Program-made: the position numbers and the translations under genes | The notes under the pieces: model-generated | Databases searched by the model: none | Told to the model about the DNA's origin: nothing | What the model saw: the letters and a program-made list of their open reading frames with translations, nothing else | Shown: positions 1 to 10,332 of the stretch, one piece after another | Layout of the letters: each line of letters opens with the position of its first letter | How positions within the stretch are numbered: the first letter of the stretch is position 1 | Assembly: GCF_021869535.1 (NCBI RefSeq) | Contig: NW_026262742.1 | Span: forward strand, 372,001 to 436,000 | DNA: 64,000 bases | Direction of reading: 5' to 3' | From: Mytilus californianus | Taxonomy: Eukaryota > Mollusca > Bivalvia > Mytilida > Mytilidae

Positions 1-2
1 CA

Positions 3-507
3 GTCCCAACTTCTGAACTTGGCTCTGCATGCAACTCTCCGGAATATATGGATATCACACCAGTTAGCAGTTCAAATACTATGCCTTATGATGTTAGTTT
101 TGATTTTTACTTCAAAATTGGACGATTGGCATCACTTAACAAGAGTCGTGACATTAACAGGGGTACTTTTCCTGTCATAAAGGATTTAAAAAACCAAAAC
201 ATTAGTGTGAAAAGAACAGATATAACTGAAGATAACGTTTCATCAAGATTGGTTTCATTAAACAAAAAGCTCTTGTGTGAAATTAAACGATCTAAACGAG
301 CTCATTTAGCAGCTGTAATAGAATGTGGTAACTACATTTTAAAAAATGGACCAATTGTAAAAACTCAGATTTTATGCACAGTCTTAAAAGATGCAAATAC
401 TAGTTACAAAGGTTTAGATGTTATTTATTTGAAAAGAAAACTTTCCATTGAACTTTTAGAAACACTTTCAAAATACCTGCCATTAATGAAAATTTATATC
501 TCTGGTA
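3..507 (+). CDS. Exon-like ORF, 5' partial, cut by a LINE
   Basis: This reading frame is open from base 3, so it continues upstream of the window; the first ATG is at 48. The protein-like part runs to about 507, where an AT-rich coding sequence changes abruptly to the GC-rich segment that I take as the 5' end of the retrotransposon. The frame then stays open by chance to a stop at 585-587. The product is basic and hydrophilic with many Lys and Ser residues and no signal peptide or membrane segment. I do not recognise the family. It could be a host exon or part of another mobile element. The exact junction and a target-site duplication could not be identified. Confidence 0.4.
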
Positions 508-716
508 CATTCGGGTCGGCGAGTCCCGGATCAATCGGCGGTTTTTTTTCACTGAGAGAAGATTCTGTTTGGAAATCAATTTGTTGATAGTCTATTGAGG
601 TATTCATTTATAAAATTGATTGCACGTCTTACTCAGACAAATATTCAGTATAGTATTGCTATTTTTTGTAAGTTTTTTTATTACATTAGTCGTAAAAACT
701 TCGATTTTTTTCTTGT

Positions 717-1970
717 TTGTATTCCGTGAGTACAAACAAAATGGCGGACTCCGACTGTTTTGAATCTGTTGAAGAAAGCTCTTCAGTAGGCAGAGGTTAT
801 GAGTCTGACTTCTCCACAAGAGGTATGTCTGATAATTCTATAGAAAGGGAGAGCAAAAAACGCAAATTTGCAACCCCTAGTCCAAATAAAAGTTACTCAC
901 ACGCAATCCAAACCCCAGCCACAGTCCGATATAGACCATTACGCAAAGCCCCTCGACCCTCTGTCCCCGACAACCAGCATATCATTATCAGTGCTAGAGG
1001 TGTTCGCCTAGCAGAAGAAAATCCCATCAAAATTCAAAAAAATATTTCAAAGGAGTATGGAATAGTTAAAAATATTAGACCAATAAGATCTGGTAACATT
1101 ATTGTACACTGTATGGATGGTATGCAACTAAAACAACTGATGAAAGCGACTCAGCTAGGAGAATGGCAGGTCAAGTGCTCTAAACCACAAAGTCTTCTGA
1201 GCTCACAAGGATGCATATATAATGTACCTCAGGAATATTCTGAGGAAGACATTAAATATGCATTAAATGAATATGGGGTCACAAAAGCCACAAGGCTTAC
1301 ATATTATGACAAACAACAAGCCAAAAGAGTACCCTCTAGAACTATAAAATTGTTCTTTAGCATAACACAAATGCCAACATCTGTATGTATTGGGTTTCTA
1401 AAGTACAGAGTTAAACTTTTTGTACCCAAGCCACTCCAATGCTATAATTGCCAACAGTTTGGCCATGTTGCTACAAATTGTAAAAGGGATAAAGCATGTG
1501 TAAAGTGTAGTTTAAGACATGAAGGCCAGTGTAATACTGATACAGCAGTGTGTGTAAACTGCAAAGGTCCTCATCAGGCAAACTCCAAAGATTGTCCTAA
1601 AAGAGTAGAAAAACAAAAAGCTCTCAAAAAGAGCAAGGAATTAAAAATATCAGTCGGTGAAGCCACCAAAATTGTAAAAGGTGAAGACACTAAGACCTTT
1701 GTTGCTGAGAAAGAATTAAATATGCAACATATCAGTAAAACAAAAACCCACAAAAAACCTATATTGGGAGAAGTAAATACTACTGTTTCCCAAATGGTTT
1801 CAATAATGACTATTACAATAACTCATATCATTAATGCTCCAAAAGAGAGAATTACAGTTGAGAATGTAGCAAAGTACATCAGTGAAGTGGCCAAAACTCT
1901 AAACTTGTGTAATGTTGACACAGATCAAATGAATCATTATATTGAGAAAAGCCAGTCTATCAGTATATAA
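717..1970 (+). CDS. LINE ORF1, Gag-like zinc-knuckle protein (417 aa)
   Basis: ORF1 proteins of this type bind the element RNA and form the particle that accompanies it to the target. The first 75 residues are Ser-rich and charged and probably disordered. A central globular part (about 90-235) resembles the RRM-like region that precedes the knuckles in related elements. Three zinc knuckles follow: Cys242-Cys245-His250-Cys255, Cys261-Cys264-His268-Cys272 and Cys279-Cys282-His286-Cys293. A Lys-rich linker and a short C-terminal tail complete it. The frame opens at codon TAT/GTA context near 717; the first ATG in frame is close by at 741 (ATGGCGGAC), a better start. ORF2 begins 48 bases after the stop, so translation of ORF2 would need reinitiation or a separate mechanism. 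Confidence 0.85.
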   Translation: MYSVSTNKMADSDCFESVEESSSVGRGYESDFSTRGMSDNSIERESKKRKFATPSPNKSYSHAIQTPATVRYRPLRKAPRPSVPDNQHIIISARGVRLAEENPIKIQKNISKEYGIVKNIRPIRSGNIIVHCMDGMQLKQLMKATQLGEWQVKCSKPQSLLSSQGCIYNVPQEYSEEDIKYALNEYGVTKATRLTYYDKQQAKRVPSRTIKLFFSITQMPTSVCIGFLKYRVKLFVPKPLQCYNCQQFGHVATNCKRDKACVKCSLRHEGQCNTDTAVCVNCKGPHQANSKDCPKRVEKQKALKKSKELKISVGEATKIVKGEDTKTFVAEKELNMQHISKTKTHKKPILGEVNTTVSQMVSIMTITITHIINAPKERITVENVAKYISEVAKTLNLCNVDTDQMNHYIEKSQSISI

Positions 1971-2018
1971 AATTCAAAATAATCAATACATATATATATA
2001 TACTAAATAAGTATTAAC

Positions 2019-5000
2019 TTGAAGACCATCATTACTAACATCATGTATTTTATAATTATATTATTTACAATAATGACTAGTTCATTTGTTATACATCAGT
2101 GGAATTGCCATAGCTTTCATAGCAATGGTCCAGAATATCTATGGAATTTATCAAATTCATCTACTTATCCAGATGTATTATGCCTACAAGAAACTTGGTT
2201 TAAAAATGAAAATGATCTAATTAAAATTAACGGTTACACAGTTGCAGATTTCTCAGTTAGAGATGGCATAAAGGGGGGTGGCACAGCTATATATGTCAAA
2301 GTAGACATCCCATACTCTAAGAAAGTAATAACTTCAAAATTTGAAACTTCTGTTGCTCAAATATTAATAAACAGTGATATGGTCACCATTATTAGCCTAT
2401 ATGATGCATCAACAGACACAAAAGAAGATGATTATATAAATCTCTTGAATCAAATTGAAGGTAAATTTATTATCTGTGGTGACTTTAATGCTCATCATTA
2501 TCTATGGGGTAGTAATAAAACTGACACTAAAGGTAACTCATTGCATAATGCTATTAGTACCAATAATATTATAGTTTTAAATGATGGATCAGGTACTAGA
2601 CAAAACCCCTCCGATCTACAATTGTCATGTATTGATATATCAATGTCTAGTGTACAGCTAGCACACCAAATAACGTGGACAGTAGATAATAAATCCTTAT
2701 ATGGTAGTGACCATTTTGTAATACAATTATCATTGAATCAAACCTCATCGTGTTCAAACAGCGAACACGAGTTGATTTGGAACTATAAAAAAGCTAATTG
2801 GGATGGGTTCGCCAGCTCATGTCATAAACAACTTAGTGAGAGCATGGTTACCGATAATATTAATGAATCATGTACACATCTCACTAACACTATCATTAAA
2901 ATTGCTGGTGAGCACATCCCTTCCAACAAAAGGAGGAAAAATAATAAACCGGTGGTACCCTGGTGGAATGAAAACTGTACAAGGGTGGTAAAAGAACGCA
3001 ATAAAGCTCGTAACAAGGCCAGACATACGGGGGGTGGACATGATTATTTATTATACAAAGAAAAAGAAAAGGAATGTAGAAATACTATTAAATTAACACA
3101 GCAACAATATTGGGAAAACTTCTGCAGTGGATTGAATAATAATAATAATATAGGGCAAGTATGGAATACAATTAAGAGAATGATGGGTAAAACAATTAAT
3201 TCTCTAATTATGCCAACTTTGATTTACAAAAATAAAATATATGAATCTACTAAAGAAAAGGCTAATATATTAGCTGAAGCATTTGCCAATGTAAGCAGTT
3301 CAAGTAACTATTCAGAAGCATTTATATCACATAAAGAACATATTGAGTCTATAGAAGCTGAAAAGTTGAAAGAATATTTTTCTGAAAACTCCCAAAGTTA
3401 TAATGAACCATTTACCCTTAATGAATTACAGGATGCTATTGCTGATACATCAGATACATCTCCTGGTAAAGATAAGGTTACCTATAGTATGTTTAAAAGC
3501 TTTAGTGATAAATCACTTGGTGTACTTCTTTTATTATATAACAGAATTTGGTTCTCACAAGATCTTCCTCTGTCTTGGAAACATTCAATAATAATTCCAA
3601 GCTTTAAAAAGGGGAAAGATTCAAGTGACCCACATGCATATAGACCAATAGCTTTAACATCTAATTTTGTAAAAATTATGGAAAAGATGATTAATAACCG
3701 ACTGAGGTGGTACCTTGAGAAAAATCATATTTACTCACCTTATCAGAGTGGATTTCGTCAAAATAGAAGTACGATGGAACAAATAATTAGACTTGATAAC
3801 GATATACAAAAATCATTTTTAAAGAAAGAATATTTAGTTGGAGTATTTATTGACTTCCAGAAAGCATTTGATATGATATGGAAGTTTGGACTTCTAAACA
3901 AAATGGTTAAAATTGGGATAAAGGGTAACATGCTCGGTTGGGTTAATTGTTTTTTCACTAACAGAACAATACAGGTCAAAATAAATAACACTCTTTCTGA
4001 TACTCTCACGATCCAAAATGGTACCCCTCAAGGAAGTTGCATCAGCCCGACATTATTCAATATTATGGTAAACGATCTCCCCTCATGTATTAATAATTGT
4101 TCTATTTCTCAATTTGCAGACGATAGTGCTATATGGTTGTGTGGTAAAAATATTGGTTATATTCAAAGGAGAATACAGAAAGATCTTGACAATATCAAAA
4201 CATGGTGTGATAAATGGGGATTTCTCATTTCCCCCTCTAAAACTGTAACTATTGTGTTTAGTAGAAAGAAAAAGTCTGAGAAGTTATTATTAACGTTAGG
4301 TAACAGTTTATTACAAGTAGTCAATGAGGTGAAATTTTTAGGAATAATTATTGATAGTAAATTGACTTGGTTAAAACATATACAATACATAGAGGCAAAA
4401 TGCAGTAAAGTCTTAAATTGCATGAAACTTCTAACAGGTACTAAGTGGGGAGCAAACATCAATTCTCTTAGAAACATATATATTGCACTTATAAGATCTA
4501 AAATAGACTACGGTTGTGAAGTATATAATTCCGCCTCACATTCCGTAAAGAAAATACTGGACCGGGTGCAAAGTCAAGCACTTCGAATTTGTAACGGTGC
4601 ATATAAAAATGTAGCCACAAGTGGACTGCAAGTAGAAATGGGTGACCCACCCTACGAAGTAAGTAGGAAGTGTCTTATTACAAAATCTTTCTTGAACATA
4701 TCTAGTCATGAAGATAACCATCCAACTAAGGAAAGTTTAGCAAAAAAGGTAACATTTCTTTGCTACTCCAGGGAAATAAAACAGAATAAAAAACCATATT
4801 TTATTGTTTCAAAAGATATGATTAATCAACATGATATAGATATTAACCAAATATATAAATACAAACAATTCCCAACACCCCCTTGGCATTTGACTAAACC
4901 CCGTGTATGTACACAACTCACAAATCTCATCTCGAAAAAGGACAATCCGCACTTAATTCGAAGTGAAAGTAACTTCATGATTGATACGCAGTATCGCCAG

Positions 5001-5864
5001 TTTTTAAAAATATATACGGACGGATCTAAAGATCCAAATTCTAATAAAACCTCATGTGCATTTGCAATACCTGAAATGGGAATAAAAAAAGGTTTCAAAC
5101 TGCCTAAGAATATGTCAATTTTCACTTGTGAGCTTATAGCAATATTTCTGTCTCTTATATGGTTAGAAGAATTCAAACCAAATAATGTTATTGTGTTTGT
5201 CGACTCTTTATCAGCTCTACAAGCCTTAAAGAGTAATTTATTTAAGGTAAAAAATTATTTATTGTACGATATTATATTTTTATACAACCAGTTAGTCAAA
5301 CTAGGTAGCAACATAATATTTGAGTGGATCCCAAGCCACGTCGGAATTTTAGGAAATGAAATTGCAGACCAGACTGCCAAAGTGGCACTTAATAAAGGTA
5401 CAATAGATTGTCATATTCCCCTATATAAGGAAGACATCAAATGTTTAACAAAAAACATTTTAAAACAAATTTGGCAAAAACAGTGGCCAGACAACCCAAA
5501 GGGAAGATTACTACACTCCTTCCAAAATAATGTATCTTTTAAGATTACTATTCCACAAATGAATAGAGAAAATGAACGAATAATATTCAGATTAAGATCT
5601 GGCTCTATAAATGTCAATAAATATCTTCACAAAATAGGGAAAAGCCCGAGTGAAATTTGTGAAAACTGCAAAGTCACAGACGATGTTGTACACTTTCTAT
5701 TAGTCTGCTCAAAATATGACGTGCAACGAAAACAGATGTTTGATACGCTTAAAAAAAATGGAGTCATAGATCTCTCATTGAAACACCTTCTATCCGGATA
5801 CACACACACTTTTAGTCCCGTGCATAACTATCTACGGGAAACTAATATACTTATAAGAAAATAG
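2019..5864 (+). CDS. LINE ORF2: APE endonuclease, RT, RNase H (1281 aa)
   Basis: This is the replication protein of the element: it nicks the target and reverse-transcribes the RNA there. The N-terminal AP-like endonuclease shows the catalytic Glu58 (LCLQETW), GDFN at 154-157 and SDH at 230-232. The reverse transcriptase core spans about 500-780, with an IDFQKAFD motif near 611 and FADD at 699-702. RNase H follows at about 995-1120: YTDGSK with Asp1001, CELIAI, VDSLSAL and GNEIADQTAK supply the expected acidic residues. A CX2CX7HX4C motif sits at 1214-1230. All key residues are present and no stop interrupts the frame. Several ATGs lie near the start, so the true initiator is uncertain; the endonuclease begins by residue 25. 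Confidence 0.93.
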   Translation: MKTIITNIMYFIIILFTIMTSSFVIHQWNCHSFHSNGPEYLWNLSNSSTYPDVLCLQETWFKNENDLIKINGYTVADFSVRDGIKGGGTAIYVKVDIPYSKKVITSKFETSVAQILINSDMVTIISLYDASTDTKEDDYINLLNQIEGKFIICGDFNAHHYLWGSNKTDTKGNSLHNAISTNNIIVLNDGSGTRQNPSDLQLSCIDISMSSVQLAHQITWTVDNKSLYGSDHFVIQLSLNQTSSCSNSEHELIWNYKKANWDGFASSCHKQLSESMVTDNINESCTHLTNTIIKIAGEHIPSNKRRKNNKPVVPWWNENCTRVVKERNKARNKARHTGGGHDYLLYKEKEKECRNTIKLTQQQYWENFCSGLNNNNNIGQVWNTIKRMMGKTINSLIMPTLIYKNKIYESTKEKANILAEAFANVSSSSNYSEAFISHKEHIESIEAEKLKEYFSENSQSYNEPFTLNELQDAIADTSDTSPGKDKVTYSMFKSFSDKSLGVLLLLYNRIWFSQDLPLSWKHSIIIPSFKKGKDSSDPHAYRPIALTSNFVKIMEKMINNRLRWYLEKNHIYSPYQSGFRQNRSTMEQIIRLDNDIQKSFLKKEYLVGVFIDFQKAFDMIWKFGLLNKMVKIGIKGNMLGWVNCFFTNRTIQVKINNTLSDTLTIQNGTPQGSCISPTLFNIMVNDLPSCINNCSISQFADDSAIWLCGKNIGYIQRRIQKDLDNIKTWCDKWGFLISPSKTVTIVFSRKKKSEKLLLTLGNSLLQVVNEVKFLGIIIDSKLTWLKHIQYIEAKCSKVLNCMKLLTGTKWGANINSLRNIYIALIRSKIDYGCEVYNSASHSVKKILDRVQSQALRICNGAYKNVATSGLQVEMGDPPYEVSRKCLITKSFLNISSHEDNHPTKESLAKKVTFLCYSREIKQNKKPYFIVSKDMINQHDIDINQIYKYKQFPTPPWHLTKPRVCTQLTNLISKKDNPHLIRSESNFMIDTQYRQFLKIYTDGSKDPNSNKTSCAFAIPEMGIKKGFKLPKNMSIFTCELIAIFLSLIWLEEFKPNNVIVFVDSLSALQALKSNLFKVKNYLLYDIIFLYNQLVKLGSNIIFEWIPSHVGILGNEIADQTAKVALNKGTIDCHIPLYKEDIKCLTKNILKQIWQKQWPDNPKGRLLHSFQNNVSFKITIPQMNRENERIIFRLRSGSINVNKYLHKIGKSPSEICENCKVTDDVVHFLLVCSKYDVQRKQMFDTLKKNGVIDLSLKHLLSGYTHTFSPVHNYLRETNILIRK

Positions 5865-5930
5865 GAAGACTCTCAACTATAAGTGTCATTTAGCTTTAGT
5901 TTAGATATTATAAAATAAATAATTATGTAT

Positions 5931-7521
5931 TTGGAACCAGTGTATATGAACTATTTCTCAGATGGTCCCTCAAGTTAAATTATTTCATCAAGTTATACAG
6001 CCAGCAAGATTAAAAATAAAAGAAAAACTTACCCGAATATAAATTCATTTCCTTTTTTAATATCCATAGAATAATGATAAGTAAGTCACAAGTGCAATGC
6101 ACACTTCACCTTTGTGTCAGTCCATTGAGCGTAATCAAACAGACTTTTTTCTACCTGTCCCATACATCAGTAAATCAATCACCTTTCAAACACCAGTACT
6201 AATTGAACATGAAATGCACGCAATTAATTTTAACAAGTATCAACATTCAATTTAAACACTCTGATCTATTGAAGATTAGTACACTCAAAAAGTTAACATT
6301 ATATATTAAGGGAAAATACAATATCACCTTAAGATTCTCTATAATGGACAATTAGAAATTAAGAAATAAAAACAACAAACACAACACACTGTGCTCATAT
6401 ATTTAACAATAGAAACATTTGCTACAGGCTTCTTTTTTTTATGAAAGTGCCACTAACATTTATCTTAATGTTAAAAGATTAAAGGAAAAGCAAGAACAAA
6501 GGAAAATACAATTTGTCTTTTCAGATCTTCACAAACTGACAATTATAGTCATAGTATTAGAAAATAAGAAAAACAAACAAACACAATCATTAAGCTCATA
6601 TATTTTTTAGAATAGAAACAAGTGCTAAATCCTTTTCTATGACAATAAAATGAAAAAAACTAAAATCTGTACTAGAGGATGCATATGTCAGTTAGACAAA
6701 CACACACAGATTATTGTATATATATATGCACATCCCAGCACTTCTGTTTCACTGACATTCTCTGTACTTACAACAAATTCAAACAATTGCATTGTTTTAA
6801 TAATATACTGGTATTATTTTTTTTCATATTTTTCTATTTTTACTCCATTTATATATTACACACATATATATATATATATATCTAAATAGGCGATTAAGGG
6901 TGTAGGTAGGGGTGATTTCTCATTCAATGACAGAAGTGTATTTTTTTTCTCGTCAGGGAAGGAGGAATCACGAAATACCAGTATGTCTTTGGAAATTTAT
7001 TTGGAAAAATTAACGCAACTTGCCGTTATGGAAAAGGAAAAACCACAATCAATCCTTACTTAAGGATTCTTTATTTGCTACATCAATCGTGGGAGACGTC
7101 CTTACATTGGTAGAATTTAACTAGCACATGTCTTGTTTTATGTTTCTAAATATACTTTTTTTTATAAGCATATCACAGACGACACAAAGGTGAACAACTA
7201 GATGAAATTTCTAAACAATTTTATGATACCTATCAATTAATAATGTACATTTCATTAGGAAGTATCATTTGCTTTTTTTTCTCTCTCATTTTCCTATTAC
7301 ATGTACTTTCTGTTATGTGTTTTTTTTTCCTCTCTACATATAAATACTTAATTGTAACACAGTCAACCATATTGTCAAAGTTTTATATAAATCTCGCCAA
7401 AACGTAATACTAAAAATGAATTCAGGAATGAAAGTATATATACATAATATTTATGTTATATGAATTTAAGGCGCAATTACTACATAAGTAAGCCGCCTAC
7501 CAAAACCAATAACAATATATA
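5931..7521. other. Non-coding AT-rich stretch with a local duplication
   Basis: I see no convincing gene. A diverged direct duplication of about 140 bp occurs at 6310-6450 and 6502-6650 (offset 192 bp); both copies share the opening GGAAAATACAAT and a CTCATATATTT block. A TA-rich microsatellite lies at 6863-6885. Short open frames at 6419-6889 are low-complexity and cross these repeats, so I do not call them genes. Confidence 0.5.
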
Positions 7522-10332
7522 ATGGAGCACAGGGAGGGAGATGTCCAAGGCTTTGTAGATACAATTTCTATTGCTGTAAACCAACAAGAACTATCTAACA
7601 AAAATCTGGAATTAACCCTAGAGAACTTTAAAGAATTCATGCAATTTATTGACACAGAGTTGGACAAAAGCATTGTTCGATCCTTTTTTCAATAAATGCT
7701 GTAAGCAACCTGAAAGGATCTACTTGTAAAAGAACATTAAGACGGGCAAGAGATGAGGTTCCTGTAAAAATTAAAAAAAATCAAGAATCTGAAAAGAGAC
7801 TTGTTGTCAGTCAGGAATGATATGACAAACCATCAACAGTATTGTTTCTACTACAGACGCATATCAAAAATGAAAGCGAAAGCTTTTAAAAGCAGAACAA
7901 AAGGTGCTGGTAGAACAAAAATTGCAGATCAATTTCCCCAATTGGCTGAGGTTTTGGAATTGGCATTTGGTGAAGGCTCCACGATACACCCTAGACTTGA
8001 GAATGACACAAGATACAAGAATCCTAACCTTGCCTTAACCATGTCTCAAGCTAGAGAAATTTTACTGACAGCAGCATCTGAAAAAAATTCCAAACATAGC
8101 TTTGTCCACCTGTTATACACACAGAATTTTCGGGAAAATACATATCAAGCAAAACGCCACCATTTCGGACAAGATGTAAATGCCAAAATTTCCCTAAAGA
8201 AACTACCACGTGTAGGAATGATGGAAGGAAGAGCCAATGCCCATTACTGTAGGGCTCATGTTAATTTTGAATTGGAAAACGCAGCCTCTGATGAAACAGA
8301 TACATTAGTAGACGCAAAAGATGCAAAGGGGATAGTGTGTTCAGATATAGACCCAGTACAAAATATTGGAAAAAGTTGGCTGGATAAAACACGTCAAGAT
8401 CATCAGTTTGACCAATCCAGGACATATGCTTGTACACCTATGACACACCTTTTTCTCAAAACTATTTCATCAGATGCAATCATTCAATCTTCAAATTTAA
8501 CTGTCATGAATGTGGTCAGAACAGGACAACCTGTAACGCTAGTCAATATTTCATTTTTTGAACCTGAAACTGTTTACAGATGTTTTAATGAACTTTTCCA
8601 TCTTCTGTCTATACCTGCACTAGATATCTTTTTTCGAAATCAAGAAACCGGTAATTTACGAAGAAAATGGATTTTTGTTGTGGACAATGGACCATTTGAA
8701 GCACCAGCAAGTACTTTGGTTAAAATGCTCCTTGTACGTTTGGTGAACTTTTTAAATTTGGAAAAAGCTACACAAATCTCCTTTGAAAAGTTAAATTCCA
8801 AAGACAACCCAGCAGAAAGACCACATGCTTCTGAAAACCTTGCACTAAGCAAACATGGTCCATTCAAGAGTGCTGAAATCTTTCCACATAACAATGCTAA
8901 ACCAGGTACACCAAAACACCTTGAAAATATGGAATTAATGGCTGAACAAGTTATATTTTGTCTAAGATCAGCAAAATTTGGCCAAAATCAGTTTTATTGT
9001 TTTAGAGGTGTGAAAGATAACTTTATATTTGATGATGAAGATGATCTGCGAAATTTTATAAAGCTATCAGAGCATGGGAAAAATGAGTGTGGTAAAGAGT
9101 TTAAAGTTGTTGAATGTCCTCTCCTTGCAGATATATCCCAAGTTTGGGGAGTGAATAAAGATTTCAGTGGTTCATATCTGGAAGACTATAACCACTTGAG
9201 CAATTCACTGGTTGACAATGTTAGGACTGCATGGCTAACAGAATATTGTGCAACAGTCTACACAAAAAATCCAGAAATGACTAATCGATATGTGAAAGAA
9301 CCACTACCAGACTTTGTGCGGTGGATAGAAAGCAATGGGGAACTCCATTATCCTTGCTTTGAAGCACGTAATCTAATTCCATTTAGGGATTGGGATTCAG
9401 AAGAATTATTTCTCCCATCAAATATTACATCATTGTTGTGTGAACTTTGTACAGACATCCCAGATTCAGTGATTGATACTGCTGCCCTACTTGCTTGGCT
9501 CACACCTGTTCAAGGTCTTGATAACGACAAGAGTAGAGAAAGGTGGAAAAATCATGATTTGTTCAAAAAGACTGTAGCTGATCTTCAAATGGAGGCAAAA
9601 AATGCTCATATCATCTATTCTGCAAAGCATACAAAAACAGATCTTGTACAGCTTATAGCAGAAAAGAAGAACTTAAAACTACCAAATGACATTGATGATT
9701 ATCAAGGAAATCTTTCTGATATTCCTACAGATATAAAAAATTTGACAAATTTGAGCATTTGTGAACTTCGCCAAATTCTTCGCTACCACAATTTAAACTT
9801 CAGTGGTACTAAAGATGAACTTGTTATGAGAGTATTTTTACTACGACATAAAAGGTCATACATGATAATTGAGTCTACTGTAAGCAAATTATCAAAAATA
9901 GCAGAAATTTCTGTTTCGCTCATAATATGGCAGAAAAGATATTACAATAATATTCAACATATCCATAGAAAAAGAAAATTTACTTCTATCAAAAGTGCAA
10001 CTTCTTCTCTAATTAAAGTACCTGAATACATATCTCTCAATAATGTGACTGAACTATTTGATCCACTTTTTGACTGGCTTGATGTGCTGTTAAAGTCAAT
10101 ATGGGAAATTGAAAAAGATTGAAGAATTGACGGAACAAACAGTGAAAATGAAAAGGCTAATACATATGAACAATCCAAAGAAACTGGAGCCAAAATAAAA
10201 GTCTACTGGAGCAGGGAGGAAATAGGAACATTTGAATGGGATGTAGGATGGTATTCTGCTCATGTCATTTCATATGATGAAAATTTTGACAGTATAGATA
10301 TTGAATATGTGAAAGAACCTGGGTGTATTTAA
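7522..10332 (+). pseudogene. Transposase-like ORF with SAP and C-terminal module
   Basis: An ancestral protein of about 930 codons can be followed through three disruptions. The segment 7522-7692 opens with ATG and is followed, in another frame, by a Lys/Arg-rich segment (7694-7820); the shift lies at a run of six T. A second shift near 7815 leads into the long open frame that ends at TGA 10120-10122. Reading on in that same frame gives 69 further sensible codons to TAA at 10330-10332. Numbering from 7801, VVDNGP (Asp295) and NPAERPH (Glu339) look like two acidic positions of an RNase H-fold transposase, with a third candidate in CSDIDP near 182. Residues 643-680 resemble a SAP DNA-binding motif (ICELRQILRYHNL). 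The module after the stop contains WDVGWYSAHVISYD. The transposase call is inference from motif spacing, and the exact family is unknown to me. Confidence 0.65.

Larger units (their letters stand above)
508..5930 (+). mobile_element. Complete I/Nimb-type non-LTR retrotransposon
   Basis: Two long non-overlapping ORFs in the same direction encode a zinc-knuckle protein and an endonuclease-reverse transcriptase-RNase H protein, the arrangement of the I/Nimb group of LINEs. Both are open with no visible frameshift. The left boundary is placed at about 508, where a GC-rich leader begins. The right boundary is placed near 5930, where an AT-rich run containing AATAAATAA follows the ORF2 stop. I could not find a target-site duplication, so both ends are approximate. 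Intact ORFs suggest a young, potentially active copy. The clade assignment rests on the RNase H domain plus three CCHC knuckles and is inference. Confidence 0.85.

Noticed and set aside
10120-10122. Selenocysteine recoding of the in-frame TGA
   Set aside because: No insertion hairpin was recognised downstream and two upstream frameshifts point to pseudogene decay; a CpG transition is simpler.
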